Positions 30,455 through 38,631 of a DNA stretch of 49,352 nt are shown piece by piece. The stretch is from positions 1 through 49,352 of the forward strand of contig QCNI01000009.1 in the NCBI GenBank assembly GCA_003213255.1, written 5' to 3'. The stretch is from Prochlorococcus sp. AG-424-P16. GTDB lineage: Bacteria; Cyanobacteriota; Cyanobacteriia; PCC-6307; Cyanobiaceae. Every line of letters begins with the position of its first letter. Within the stretch, counting starts at the first letter, position 1. The translations under genes were made by a program, and so were the position numbers. The notes beneath the pieces were generated by a model. That model ran no database searches, was not told the origin of the DNA, and saw only the letters and a list, made by a program, of their open reading frames with translations.

Positions 30455-30810
30455 TTAATTTGAAAAATATTTTTCAGCCCTCCTAAAGGCTTTTACTGCT
30501 CCTTTATAATCAAGACTTTTTAATTTTTCCTTACTTTTTTTTCCAGCATTTTTACTATTTGATTTCTCTTTATTTCATCAATTTTCAGCTTATGATCGAA
30601 AATAAGATCAAATTTTGAGGAATACAATCTAGATAATTCTTCTCTATATTTTTCAATAATTTTTTTATCACAAGATTTGGATTTCAAAATTGCATTTGCC
30701 TTCATTTTGTCATCTATTGCCCCTTTAAAATTTCCTTGTTTAAATTTCTTCTCACTTGATCTAGTTAGCTTAATAATATTTCCCAATATCAATTCATTAG
30801 AATCTTTCAT
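30455..30810 (-). pseudogene. TPR-like gene split by a frameshift in an A8 run
   Basis: From ATG 30810 (MKDSNELILGNIIKLTRSSE) the zero frame ends at 30520 after MLEKKVRKN. It contains FKQGNFKGAIDDKMKANAIL, a TPR-like helix pair. Just before the stop is an A8 run (30535-30542). Reading on in the -1 frame gives KEKLKSLDYKGAVKAFRRAE then KYFSN to a stop at 30455, a second unit of the same pattern (YKGAVKAF against FKGAIDDK). The two parts clearly belong together. Either the gene is broken, the run length is wrong, or slippage on A_AAA_AAA makes both products. An alternative start lies at 30858. Confidence 0.6.
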
Positions 30811-30886
30811 TTCTTTATCTGAGCCTAGGTTAATGCTATCAGAATAAAGAAAAAACAACTTTTTTAATACTCAAATAATTAAATAA

Positions 30887-31186
30887 TTAACCAATAACAA
30901 GTCCTTTTTCAAGAAGTAAATCGAAAACCTCCACACTTTTCGTTTTCCCAAATTTGGGGGGGTTGTGTAAATCTAATATTTCAGCAAGGCACATAATCCA
31001 ATAAGTATCTTTTTTTAAATTTAGACCTTCGCATATATGGGTGGGGGCCGATTTAAAACAGCCGAATTCTGTTGATATATTAATGTTCATGATTTGAGTT
31101 TCAAGTTCCAGACTTAAAAGTTCTATTTCTTGCTCAGAAAGGGATGTCCCAAAAGAATATGATTCAATTAAAAGTTGATAATTCAT
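30887..31186 (-). CDS. Hypothetical soluble protein (99 aa)
   Basis: MNYQLLIESYSFGTSLSEQE, then a helix-rich sequence with three Cys (FGCFKSAP, HICEGL, IMCLAEI) and an end KSVEVFDLLLEKGLVIG. No recognised family. It lies 15 bases downstream of the DUF3764-like gene and is probably co-transcribed with it. Confidence 0.5.
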   Translation of the reverse strand: MNYQLLIESYSFGTSLSEQEIELLSLELETQIMNINISTEFGCFKSAPTHICEGLNLKKDTYWIMCLAEILDLHNPPKFGKTKSVEVFDLLLEKGLVIG

Positions 31187-31201
31187 AAAAGATTTGTTTT
31201 T

Positions 31202-31483
31202 TCAAGAAATCCATCGAGTTATTTTTGTACCCGCATAAATATGCCCTGAGGCTTCAACAATAGGTTTTGTTTCGGGATTCATAAAAATATCGTATAGAAC
31301 ATTTTCTGGTCCTTGAAAAATTACAGTTGCCCTTTTGGGATCATCTAATGATTTACCAATATAAAATGTATTAACTCCCATTTCTTTAAACATCGACTGC
31401 TGTTCCTCAGCATTCATATGTGATTCATACTCCTCATAGGTATTACTTAGTTGAAAATCTAAAATAGTCGTTTCAATGGTCAT
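31202..31483 (-). CDS. DUF3764-like protein
   Basis: A 93-residue soluble alpha/beta protein. The ATG at 31483 is preferred because MTIETTILDFQLSNTYEEYE is the conserved-looking start; 14 further codons upstream add a basic leader that looks accidental. Other blocks are GVNTFYIGKSLDDPKRATVI and ASGHIYAGTKITRWIS. Ferredoxin-like fold, role unknown. Family name from memory. Confidence 0.6.
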   Translation of the reverse strand: MTIETTILDFQLSNTYEEYESHMNAEEQQSMFKEMGVNTFYIGKSLDDPKRATVIFQGPENVLYDIFMNPETKPIVEASGHIYAGTKITRWIS

Positions 31484-31621
31484 GGTAGTTATAAGATGTT
31501 TTTTAGATTTTAAATCTTTTTGCAAAAAAATAATTGAATAATGATTAGTTTTTATTAAGCAAGGTATTAACTAATTTTTACTTATGAGTTATAAATCAAC
31601 TATAAAAAACAGATTTTAATT

Positions 31622-32965
31622 TTGGACTCAAAAATTTCTCCAAGAGAACAATGGACTAGTAAGTTGGGATTCATTCTTGCAGCTGCTGGTAGCGCAGTAG
31701 GTCTTGGTAACCTTTGGGGTTTCGCCTACAGAGCCTCTCAAGGTGGAGGTGCTGCTTTTGTACTTTTATACGTACTAATCGTTTTAATTGTATGCCTTCC
31801 GGTATTTGTTGCTGAAATGGCTTTAGGAAGAAACGCTACCGCTAGCACATTGCTTGCACCAGTAAAGTTAGCTGGAAAAAATTGGTATCCATTAGGAATT
31901 CTTTTCTTTATAGCTCCCTTGGGAATAGCATCATATTATTCAGTCATAATGGGGTGGACCGCAGATACCTTGTTCCATTCATTATTTTTTGGATTACCCA
32001 AAAATTTAAGTGAAGCAGAAACTTTCTTTGGCTCAATTAGTAGTGGTAGCAGTGTTTTATTGGGGCACCTATTAAGTCTCGTTCTTACTGCCATAATAGT
32101 TTCATCAGGGATAAAAAAAGGAATCGAAAAGGTAACAAGATTCTTTATGCCTATACTTTTTATAATTCTTCTATCTCTTGCAATATGGGCCACTTCACTT
32201 TCAGGCGCATGGGAAGGATATAAAACATTTTTATTTAAATTTGACTTTGATGAATTAAGGAACCCTCAAACCATAAGAAATGCTTTTACTCAAGCTTTCT
32301 TTTCTTTAAGTTTAGGAATTGGAGTTATGGTGACTTACGCTTCCTATCTAAATAAAAAGAGTAATCTTCCAAAACTAAGTGTTGGAGTTGCATCATTGGA
32401 TACTTTGGTGGGTCTTATGGCAGGACTTATTACTTTTCCGATTGTTTTAACGTTTGGTTTAAATGATGCTATTTCTGAATCAACAGTTGGTGCATTATTT
32501 ATATCAATTCCTACGGGCCTTGGTTCATATGGAGCAGTTGGAAGAATTGTAGCTGTTGCATTTTTCGCACTAGCTTATATTGCAGCAATAACTTCCTCTG
32601 TTTCATTATTGGAAGTTCCAGTTTCCTCTTTAATGGATAAATTTGGTTTTAAAAGAGAAAAATCTGTTTGGCTGATAACTCTTTTCTTATTTTTAGCAGG
32701 CATTCCCTCTGCATTAAACTTAAACATTCTTGGAACTATTGATTCGATTTTTGGAGGGGTATTACTTATCTTTGGTGGATTCTTGGTTACTTTCTTTATG
32801 GGATGGGTAGTACCTGGAAAGTTTAATGAAGAACTTAGTGATTCAAAAGTAGGAATCAAAACGACACGTTATTTGAAATTCATGACTAGATGGGTTGCGC
32901 CCCCAATTATTGGTTTTGGACTATTTGTTAGTGTGTTTGATTTGCTCAAAGGCTGGGTAAGTTAG
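31622..32965 (+). CDS. Sodium-dependent transporter, NSS/SNF family
   Basis: A 447-residue Na+ symporter of the LeuT type, with about 11-12 membrane helices. The signature of helix one is ILAAAGSAVGLGNLWGFAYR (Na+ and substrate site, normally GNxWRFPY; here GFAY). The long helices FSLSLGIGVMVTYASYLNKK (helix 6-7 region) and FFALAYIAAITSSVSLLEVP (helix 8, Na2 site) are present. The substrate is probably an amino acid or similar solute and cannot be read off. The start is TTG at 31622 with weak ribosome signals. Stands alone. Confidence 0.88.
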   Translation: MDSKISPREQWTSKLGFILAAAGSAVGLGNLWGFAYRASQGGGAAFVLLYVLIVLIVCLPVFVAEMALGRNATASTLLAPVKLAGKNWYPLGILFFIAPLGIASYYSVIMGWTADTLFHSLFFGLPKNLSEAETFFGSISSGSSVLLGHLLSLVLTAIIVSSGIKKGIEKVTRFFMPILFIILLSLAIWATSLSGAWEGYKTFLFKFDFDELRNPQTIRNAFTQAFFSLSLGIGVMVTYASYLNKKSNLPKLSVGVASLDTLVGLMAGLITFPIVLTFGLNDAISESTVGALFISIPTGLGSYGAVGRIVAVAFFALAYIAAITSSVSLLEVPVSSLMDKFGFKREKSVWLITLFLFLAGIPSALNLNILGTIDSIFGGVLLIFGGFLVTFFMGWVVPGKFNEELSDSKVGIKTTRYLKFMTRWVAPPIIGFGLFVSVFDLLKGWVS

Positions 32966-33340
32966 AAAATTTTTACAAGTAATATAGTGCGGAAATAATG
33001 GGGTGATATTAAGTCGATCAACAAATTAAATCGTGAAACTTTTTGCACATCATTTGAAAGCAAGCTTAAAAAAAACTTGTCAATATATTAGTATTTGCAG
33101 TCGTTCTTGTTTAAAAAGTTGATTTGTTGGAGAAGTTCTTTTTTATTTTTTTAAAAGCCAAAAAATTTTTTCCAAAAAAATGTCTTACCGCGGATCCTTT
33201 TTTTAATTAAGTATTAACTTTTAACTTATATTTAATCTCAAACGTATCGCCAAAAACCATCCCTAATAGAATCTATATAAGATACATTTAGGTGTTTAAT
33301 TTAAAGAAATTAGCGCCTAAAAGAATAGATAACAAATTTG
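32966..33340. other. Non-coding stretch between transporter and selO
   Basis: 375 bases with no credible reading frame or strong hairpin. It holds T- and A-runs near 33070-33180 and should contain the selO promoter. Nothing further recognised. Confidence 0.5.
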
Positions 33341-35044
33341 ATGTCAACCAAATCTGATTCATTAAAAGGAAAGCTTACAGAAAATTTTTCTGAATTTTCT
33401 CAACTATCTGACTATTCTTTTATGAATTCTCTTAAAGCAGATCCTCAATCAACAAAAGATGGAAATGATCATAAGCCGCGTTCAATATATTCAGGGCACT
33501 ACGTACCAGTTGTTCCAACCGCTATTCCAGAACCAGAATATATTTCCCATAGCAACAAACTTTTTAAAGAACTAAAGCTAAGCTCAGATCTTACTAAAGA
33601 CGAGAATTTTTGTCGTTTTTTCTCAGGGGATATTTCTGTTGCTAATTATCCAATGAGTCCTGTTGGTTGGGCAACAGGTTATGCATTATCAATTTACGGG
33701 ACTGAATATACCCAACAATGTCCTTTTGGAACTGGCAATGGTTATGGCGATGGCAGAGCAATTTCTGTTTTTGAAGGTTTATTCAATGGGAAAAGAATGG
33801 AAATGCAACTTAAAGGAGGTGGTCCAACTCCCTATTGTCGAGGAGCAGATGGTAGAGCTGTCTTAAGATCTAGCGTTCGAGAATTTCTCGCACAGGAATT
33901 AATGGATGCCTTGGGAATCCCTACCTCAAGATCTTTAACACTTTATGTCTCACGTTCAGAAATAGTTAGAAGACCGTGGTATTCCAAAGGGTCCAGATAT
34001 TTTGAACCTGATATCATGATTGATAATCATGCGGCAATTACTACGAGAGTCGCTCCATCTTTTTTACGTGTAGGCCAGATTGAACTTTTTGCAAGACGAG
34101 TTCGTAAGAATGCGCATGATGAGGCCCTCAATGAACTAAAGATGATAGTTCAACATCTAATTGATAGAAATTATAAAGATGAAATTGAATATGAGATTTC
34201 AATTGAAAGTAAAGTAATAAAACTGGCTTCTTTATACAGATCAAGACTTATATCACTTATAACCAACTGGATGAGAGTTGGTTATTGCCAGGGTAATTTC
34301 AATAGTGATAATTGTGCTGCTGGAGGTTATACCTTGGATTATGGCCCCTTTGGATTCTGTGAATTATTTGATCCAAGATTTCAACCATGGACAGGTGGAG
34401 GTGAACATTTCTCATTTTTTAACCAGCCTTCTGCAGCGGCAATCAACTTTAAAACATTCTGTTCCTCTCTTAGTCCGTTACTTTCACAAAGCAAACAAGA
34501 TCAAGAAAAGTTAGATCAAATCGAAAAAGACTTTTCTGAATTAATGAATAAGGAATTGATGAAAATGTGGGCAAACAAGCTTGGTTTAGAACATTACAAC
34601 GAAACTCTAATAAATGAATTTTTTAATCTCATGGTCATTTCAAAAGCAGACTATACAATTTTGTTCCGTAAACTCTCTGAAATCCCTGATAACTTAGATT
34701 CTTTAAAAGAGAGTTTCTATTTACCAATTAATGACGAGCTCAATAACAGGTGGGAAGTATGGCTTGAAAACTGGCAATCAGTCTTGAAGAAAGAGGGAAA
34801 TATTAAAGAAAAATCGACATCAATGAAATCCCTTAATCCAGTCTATACTTGGCGCGAATGGATGGTCGTTCCCGCATATGAAGAAGCTGAAAAGGGAAAT
34901 TACAAAAAGATAAAAGAGTTACAGGATGTCTTTAGCAATCCATATATAGAACAACCCCCAGAAATAGATCAAGAATATAATCAACTAAAACCAAGCCAGT
35001 ATTTTAACTATGGAGGAATATCTCACTACAGCTGTTCTTCATAA
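33341..35044 (+). CDS. SelO/YdiU protein adenylyltransferase (Cys form)
   Basis: A 567-residue pseudokinase-fold enzyme that transfers AMP to proteins; the family is linked to redox stress. Visible motifs are FSGDISVANYPMSPVGWATG, YALSIYGTEYTQQCPFGTGN, GYGDGRAISVFEG, MQLKGGGPTPYCRGADGRAV, SSVREFLAQE and TLDYGPFGFCELFDPRFQPW. The C-terminus is HYSCSS; in SelO this is the selenocysteine/cysteine redox site, and here it is Cys. The start is the ATG at 33341 rather than the TTG one codon earlier. Confidence 0.9.
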   Translation: MSTKSDSLKGKLTENFSEFSQLSDYSFMNSLKADPQSTKDGNDHKPRSIYSGHYVPVVPTAIPEPEYISHSNKLFKELKLSSDLTKDENFCRFFSGDISVANYPMSPVGWATGYALSIYGTEYTQQCPFGTGNGYGDGRAISVFEGLFNGKRMEMQLKGGGPTPYCRGADGRAVLRSSVREFLAQELMDALGIPTSRSLTLYVSRSEIVRRPWYSKGSRYFEPDIMIDNHAAITTRVAPSFLRVGQIELFARRVRKNAHDEALNELKMIVQHLIDRNYKDEIEYEISIESKVIKLASLYRSRLISLITNWMRVGYCQGNFNSDNCAAGGYTLDYGPFGFCELFDPRFQPWTGGGEHFSFFNQPSAAAINFKTFCSSLSPLLSQSKQDQEKLDQIEKDFSELMNKELMKMWANKLGLEHYNETLINEFFNLMVISKADYTILFRKLSEIPDNLDSLKESFYLPINDELNNRWEVWLENWQSVLKKEGNIKEKSTSMKSLNPVYTWREWMVVPAYEEAEKGNYKKIKELQDVFSNPYIEQPPEIDQEYNQLKPSQYFNYGGISHYSCSS

Positions 35045-35086
35045 AAGTTCAATCCTAATGCAGATTGAAAAAATTACAGAAAAATA

Positions 35087-35509
35087 TTATTTATTTATGG
35101 CCGTAGGCATTCCAACTATTGATACAACTCCCACATGAAGTATGGCCGGCTTCTTCCCAACATTTTTCACATAGTGGCTCCCCCCATTATTACTCTCTAT
35201 AAATGCATCACCCGCTCTAAAGAAATTAATTTCTTCTCCCCTCACATGCTTTAATCTTCCTCTAGTAACATGAATCAACATTGGGGAAGGATGAGTATGA
35301 ATTGGAGTTTTCAAGCCAACTGGAATTTTTACTTTTAAGAGTCTTAATTCAGGCTTACCCTCGAGATAATTAAATTTTTCACCACTTAGTCCTTTTGAAC
35401 TTTGAATAATAGGTATAACTTCAATCTTTTCTTCAGCAAGAGAAGGTTGTGCTAAAGCTAAAGTACCAATAAAAAGGAAGCAAAATGGAATAAATTTTTT
35501 TAATTTCAT
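35087..35509 (-). CDS. Exported cupin-fold protein
   Basis: A 140-residue protein with a signal peptide (MKLKKFIPFCFLFIGTLALA, cleavage near SLAEE) and one cupin domain: IPVGLKTPIHTHPSPMLIHV, then GRLKHVRGEEINFFRAGDAF and GGSHYVKNVGKKPAILHVG. The HxH and later His residues could bind a metal. Ligand unknown; may be a small-molecule binding or quercetinase-like protein of the periplasm. The start at 35509 gives a normal signal peptide; an ATG 6 codons earlier also exists. Confidence 0.75.
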   Translation of the reverse strand: MKLKKFIPFCFLFIGTLALAQPSLAEEKIEVIPIIQSSKGLSGEKFNYLEGKPELRLLKVKIPVGLKTPIHTHPSPMLIHVTRGRLKHVRGEEINFFRAGDAFIESNNGGSHYVKNVGKKPAILHVGVVSIVGMPTAINK

Positions 35510-35562
35510 TAGATATTTGAGTTTCACTAATAATAGGTAGTTTGCAAAAATAATAAACTAAT

Positions 35563-35724
35563 TTATTTTTTGTATAACTTTTCTAATTGCTTAATTTCCT
35601 CTCTTAAATCCTTACCTCTATTATTTAATTTATTATTCTTAATAACTATTGGGATAATCCACCAGGCTTGAAGACCTAAAAAGATAAATACTAGGATCAA
35701 TAATTCAAAAGTACCAGGCTGCAT
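35563..35724 (-). CDS. Single-span membrane protein with coiled-coil tail (53 aa)
   Basis: MQPGTFELLILVFIFLGLQA then WWIIPIVIKNNKLNNRGKDL and EEIKQLEKLYKK. One membrane helix at the N-terminus, then a basic linker and a short coiled coil. No family recognised. Confidence 0.5.
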   Translation of the reverse strand: MQPGTFELLILVFIFLGLQAWWIIPIVIKNNKLNNRGKDLREEIKQLEKLYKK

Positions 35725-35797
35725 TTGATAAATAACCCTTCTTTGTTAATAACATCATTCTAAAAGTTATTAAACATGCATGAGATATTCAATATTT

Positions 35798-35980
35798 CTA
35801 GGCTGCCTCTAATTCAATGTTAAGTTCAATTCCCTTTGAAATGATTGCTTCTTTAAATTCTATAAGTTTGGAAATTATTCTTTGCTTCTCAGGATCAGTT
35901 TTATGGATATCATCTACAACTTCCTGCATTGCAAGTGTTACTTTTTGTAGTTTGATTTCTAAATCTTCCCTGTAATTCAT
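35798..35980 (-). CDS. Small helical protein, unknown (60 aa)
   Basis: MNYREDLEIKLQKVTLAMQE then VVDDIHKTDPEKQRIISKLI and further acidic helix. It is a likely three-helix soluble protein. No domain recognised; isolated gene. Confidence 0.5.
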   Translation of the reverse strand: MNYREDLEIKLQKVTLAMQEVVDDIHKTDPEKQRIISKLIEFKEAIISKGIELNIELEAA

Positions 35981-36054
35981 ATGTTTAAAGAAATTATCTT
36001 ATTTATTAAAAAACAAAATAATTATTAGTAAATAAGTACTTAACCTTAAAAGGA

Positions 36055-36081
36055 TTGACAGCAAAACAAGGAAGATATAAT
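36055..36081 (+). promoter_or_regulatory. Near-consensus sigma-70 promoter
   Basis: TTGACA (36055-36060), 15-base spacer, TATAAT (36076-36081), leading to the gene at 36130. Both hexamers are perfect; the spacer is slightly short. Confidence 0.65.
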
Positions 36082-36129
36082 TTATAGTACAAATGTATTA
36101 AAATCTACCTAGCCTATTAAGGGAAAAGC

Positions 36130-36399
36130 ATGGAGCCTAAGTACTTATTTGGTTGTAGCAGTAGCAAGCCAAGCGGATGCCTACTAAATCCCGAAGGCAG
36201 CAGAATTATCTTTTTCGAAGAGTGTAAAAATTCTCTTGAACCTAATTCAAAAATTCATACTCATCTTTTCTATACAAATCATCTTGGTGAACCTGGAGGG
36301 TACAAATCCTCTGAAAAACTCAACATAGACTCAGCCTGGGAAAAGTGGCACGAACTTCACCAGAAAGGGTGGACAGATGTTGCTCACAATTATGGATAA
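36130..36399 (+). CDS. DUF1651-related protein
   Basis: An 89-residue protein: MEPKYLFGCSSSKPSGCLLN, then SKIHTHLFYTNHLGEPGGYK and a C-terminal DUF1651-type block AWEKWHELHQKGWTDVAHNY. It differs from the 21079 protein at the N-terminus and has three Cys. It has the best promoter seen in the window. Function unknown. Confidence 0.55.
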   Translation: MEPKYLFGCSSSKPSGCLLNPEGSRIIFFEECKNSLEPNSKIHTHLFYTNHLGEPGGYKSSEKLNIDSAWEKWHELHQKGWTDVAHNYG

Positions 36400-36551
36400 G
36401 TGATCCAGCCCAAAAAAGTTTTTTATTTCTGTGAGCTTAAGAGTTTCCTAAAATATGGACTTCGGTGTCAAAAATAAATAATCAATATTTATTGACATTT
36501 GTATAAGTAAATTATTTGAATTATTAGATAATTAAAAAGGGCATAATCCAG

Positions 36552-36580
36552 AAAAAAAGGGCTTGATAAAGCCCTGAAAA
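36552..36580 (-). terminator. Terminator of minus-strand hli gene
   Basis: AGGGCTT-GATA-AAGCCCT stem with a U run on the minus strand (A run at 36552-36558). It lies 20 bases past the hli stop at 36600. Confidence 0.85.
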
Positions 36581-36599
36581 AATTTAAAAAGGATTTTTA

Positions 36600-36728
36600 T
36601 TAGAAAATACCTGGAAGAATTTGACCAGTAAAATAGTAGGCTCCTACAAGAGCAAACATTCCAAGCATTGCTGCTTTACCATTAAGCTTTTCAGCTTTTT
36701 CGGTCATGATTTTTTTTGCGAATTCCAT
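36600..36728 (-). CDS. High-light-inducible protein (42 aa)
   Basis: MEFAKKIMTEKAEKLNGKAA then the rest of the helix (MLGMFALVGAYYFTGQILPG). The E-K-x-N-G-K-x-A-M-x-G motif is intact, with Lys where others have Arg or Trp. Thylakoid photoprotection. It is divergent from the hli cluster at 37033, sharing the 304-base upstream region. Confidence 0.92.
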   Translation of the reverse strand: MEFAKKIMTEKAEKLNGKAAMLGMFALVGAYYFTGQILPGIF

Positions 36729-37032
36729 AATAAAGTGAAATAAATGATACCTAAAAACTAACTATTCAAATTTCAGAATGATGTAGTTTTTTCTACCAAA
36801 TTGATATCTTTCTAAAGATTTAAAAATTAATAATTAAAAACCACATTGAACTCTTAAAAACTTGCGAACCAATATGTAAAGCGTAGCAAGCCTAAAAAAC
36901 AACTATTTAACAAACTATGTAACGTTTATGCTACAATTATGTAATAAATATCTTGAATATAACTTAATTTCGGCTTAATACTTTACATTTGTTAATAGTA
37001 GTGTTACATTAATTAACAATTACACAACTTCA
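36729..37032. promoter_or_regulatory. Shared upstream region of divergent hli genes
   Basis: 304 bases without reading frames between divergent hli genes. Contains repeated TTACA/TGTAA-like elements (for example ATGTAACG, CTACAATTATGTAA, TTTACATTTGTTA, GTTACATTAATTAACAATTACACA). These may be light or stress regulator sites; this is inference from repetition and position. Confidence 0.45.
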
Positions 37033-37239
37033 ATGGCTAATTCAAACGTTACTACTGAATCAGGTGGCAGACAGAACATGTTTCCAACTGAGACACGTCC
37101 TTACATAGATGAGTCTGTTTCTTACGAAAGCTACCCACAAAATGCAGAAAAAGTTAACGGTCGTTGGGCAATGATTGGCCTTGTTGCCTTAGTAGGTGCT
37201 TACGTTTCAACTGGACAAATTATTCCTGGCATTTTTTAA
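37033..37239 (+). CDS. High-light-inducible protein (68 aa)
   Basis: A Ser/Thr-rich N-terminal part (about 35 residues) precedes the helix AEKVNGRWAMIGLVALVGAY and the tail STGQIIPGIF. First gene of a four-gene run. Its TAA overlaps the ATG of the next gene (TAATG), coupling translation. Confidence 0.93.
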   Translation: MANSNVTTESGGRQNMFPTETRPYIDESVSYESYPQNAEKVNGRWAMIGLVALVGAYVSTGQIIPGIF

Positions 37240-37499
37240 TGAGTCCACTTTCAGGTTTTTTAGCTGTAATTGTATTCTTTACAGCCATTCTCGTTGCTTA
37301 TTTAACCAAGCAATTTCAAAACGAAAATTTACACTATTCATCTTCTAATCAAATGAAAAACACAAACACAAAAGTCAAAACAATCGAAAAAGAAAAAGTT
37401 GTTGCTGAAACTCTTAACGGCAGATTCGCAATGCTTGGATTAATTGCTGCTGTTGGAGCATACCTAACAACAGGTCAAATAATTCCTGGTTTCGTTTAA
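37239..37499 (+). CDS. High-light-inducible protein with extra N-terminal helix (86 aa)
   Basis: Starts MSPLSGFLAVIVFFTAILVA, an additional membrane helix, then a polar linker and the Hli helix AETLNGRFAMLGLIAAVGAY with tail TTGQIIPGFV. The start at 37239 is fixed by the overlap with the preceding stop; a 25-codon upstream extension of the frame lies inside the previous gene. A two-helix Hli of this sort could pack with chlorophyll differently from single-helix forms. Confidence 0.9.
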   Translation: MSPLSGFLAVIVFFTAILVAYLTKQFQNENLHYSSSNQMKNTNTKVKTIEKEKVVAETLNGRFAMLGLIAAVGAYLTTGQIIPGFV

Positions 37500-37534
37500 A
37501 AAACTACTATTTAACATTTCTACAAATCAGAAAA

Positions 37535-37663
37535 ATGGAAAATTCAAAAACAACTTATTGGCAAAACGCCGAGAGAACTAATGGAAGAATGGCAATGATG
37601 GGCTTATTTGCATTAGTTGTAAATTATGGCTTATTCGGATGGATAATACCAGGAATTTTTTAA
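37535..37663 (+). CDS. High-light-inducible protein (42 aa)
   Basis: MENSKTTYWQNAERTNGRMA then MMGLFALVVNYGLFGWIIPG and IF. The A-E-R-T-N-G-R motif is intact. The ending GLFGWIIPGIF resembles the Hli at 19280. The next gene starts 1 base after its stop. Confidence 0.93.
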   Translation: MENSKTTYWQNAERTNGRMAMMGLFALVVNYGLFGWIIPGIF

Positions 37664-37664
37664 A

Positions 37665-37844
37665 ATGAATTTAGGCTTACTTTTTCTTAAAGTAAATACT
37701 TTGGGAGTTATAACTCTTTCTGAACTTGATTGGATAACTAATCATCAATCTCAATTTTCAAGGTTAGATATGGCTTTAGTTATTAAGATCGGCCGTCTTA
37801 TGGATTCTGGAGCAGTAGAAATTGATAATAGATTGTCTATTTAA
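37665..37844 (+). CDS. Small protein closing the hli operon (59 aa)
   Basis: MNLGLLFLKVNTLGVITLSE then LDWITNHQSQFSRLDMALVI and KIGRLMDSGAVEIDNRLSI. Soluble, helical. Its position directly behind three hli genes suggests joint expression with them; I recall the same neighbour in other Prochlorococcus hli operons. Molecular role unknown. Confidence 0.75.
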   Translation: MNLGLLFLKVNTLGVITLSELDWITNHQSQFSRLDMALVIKIGRLMDSGAVEIDNRLSI

Positions 37845-37867
37845 TTTTTTAAAAAATGATCGTCATG

Positions 37868-37904
37868 AGTGTTTGTCAATAGGGATACTGACAAACACTT
37901 TTTT
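37868..37904 (+). terminator. Terminator of hli operon
   Basis: AGTGTTTGTCA (37868-37878) pairs perfectly with TGACAAACACT (37889-37899), followed by T6. The strongest plus-strand terminator seen here. Confidence 0.92.
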
Positions 37905-37922
37905 ATGAGAAAAAATATTTGT

Positions 37923-37959
37923 AAAAAAAGAGATTGTTTCTTAGCTAAAAACAATCTCT
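37923..37959 (-). terminator. Terminator for minus-strand genes beyond
   Basis: AGAGATTGTTT (37929-37939) pairs with AAACAATCTCT (37949-37959), with a U run on the minus strand. Back to back with the hli terminator; it serves the gene ending at 38053. Confidence 0.85.
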
Positions 37960-38052
37960 AAATTACCTAATTCTTACATGAAAATTTCAAGTAAGCTTTC
38001 AGATCTTAACTGATTAGTTTTTATAGTAAATCCGTAAAAATGCTTTTGTAAT

Positions 38053-38268
38053 TTATCTTTTTAAACCACCTCTCTTTATCCAAAGGAACCATGTAACCCA
38101 AATAGGAGGGAGGAATCTTATTAAAAAAGAAATTTTATACATATAAAATGGGGCATTTTCACTTTGAAATAAATTCATCAAAAAGTGAGATATAGTTACC
38201 CAAAGTAAAATTATTAATATATTTGCTCCCAACAAAGCGAACTTATTTTGTTTGAATATTTTTGGCAT
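38053..38268 (-). CDS. Two-helix membrane protein, unknown (71 aa)
   Basis: MPKIFKQNKFALLGANILII then WVTISHFLMNLFQSENAPFY and LIRFLPPIWVTWFLWIKRGG. Two membrane helices and basic ends. No family recognised. Probably last gene of a run of three minus-strand membrane proteins. Confidence 0.5.
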   Translation of the reverse strand: MPKIFKQNKFALLGANILIILLWVTISHFLMNLFQSENAPFYMYKISFLIRFLPPIWVTWFLWIKRGGLKR

Positions 38269-38326
38269 AAGTTTATTTTTTTATATTCTTAATTTTAAAT
38301 AACCTTGGGAAGTAAATTCTACATTT

Positions 38327-38578
38327 TCAAAAAAACTTTAAATTTAAAATCCATATCCAAATAAAAAAAATACTAAATTTTAATCCCTCTCCAAATAATA
38401 TACCGAAAGTAATAGGAGGCGAAAATATTAAAAAAAGAATAGAGAATAAACTAAATAAAGCAAATGATCCTCTTAAAAGATAATTCTTTCTTTTTGCTCT
38501 TCTTAGATTTTTTAAGGTATTCCACTCCCATTGAATAAGCCTGTAGAACTTTTCTGATAATAAAAATAAATACTTCAT
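38327..38578 (-). CDS. Membrane protein, unknown (83 aa)
   Basis: A basic first half (WNTLKNLRRAKRKNYLLRGS) and a very hydrophobic second half (LFSLFSILFLIFSPPITFGI) with probably two helices. No family recognised. Flanked by similar-sized membrane protein genes on the same strand. Confidence 0.5.
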   Translation of the reverse strand: MKYLFLLSEKFYRLIQWEWNTLKNLRRAKRKNYLLRGSFALFSLFSILFLIFSPPITFGILFGEGLKFSIFFIWIWILNLKFF

Positions 38579-38631
38579 TAATATTATTAATTTCTATCGG
38601 CTTTTCTTATTTATAAAATTAATAACACCTG

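Noticed and set aside
35047..35070. Hairpin TTCAATC/GATTGAA after selO
   Set aside because: Seven-base AT-rich stem with no T run on the plus strand; not convincing as a terminator.
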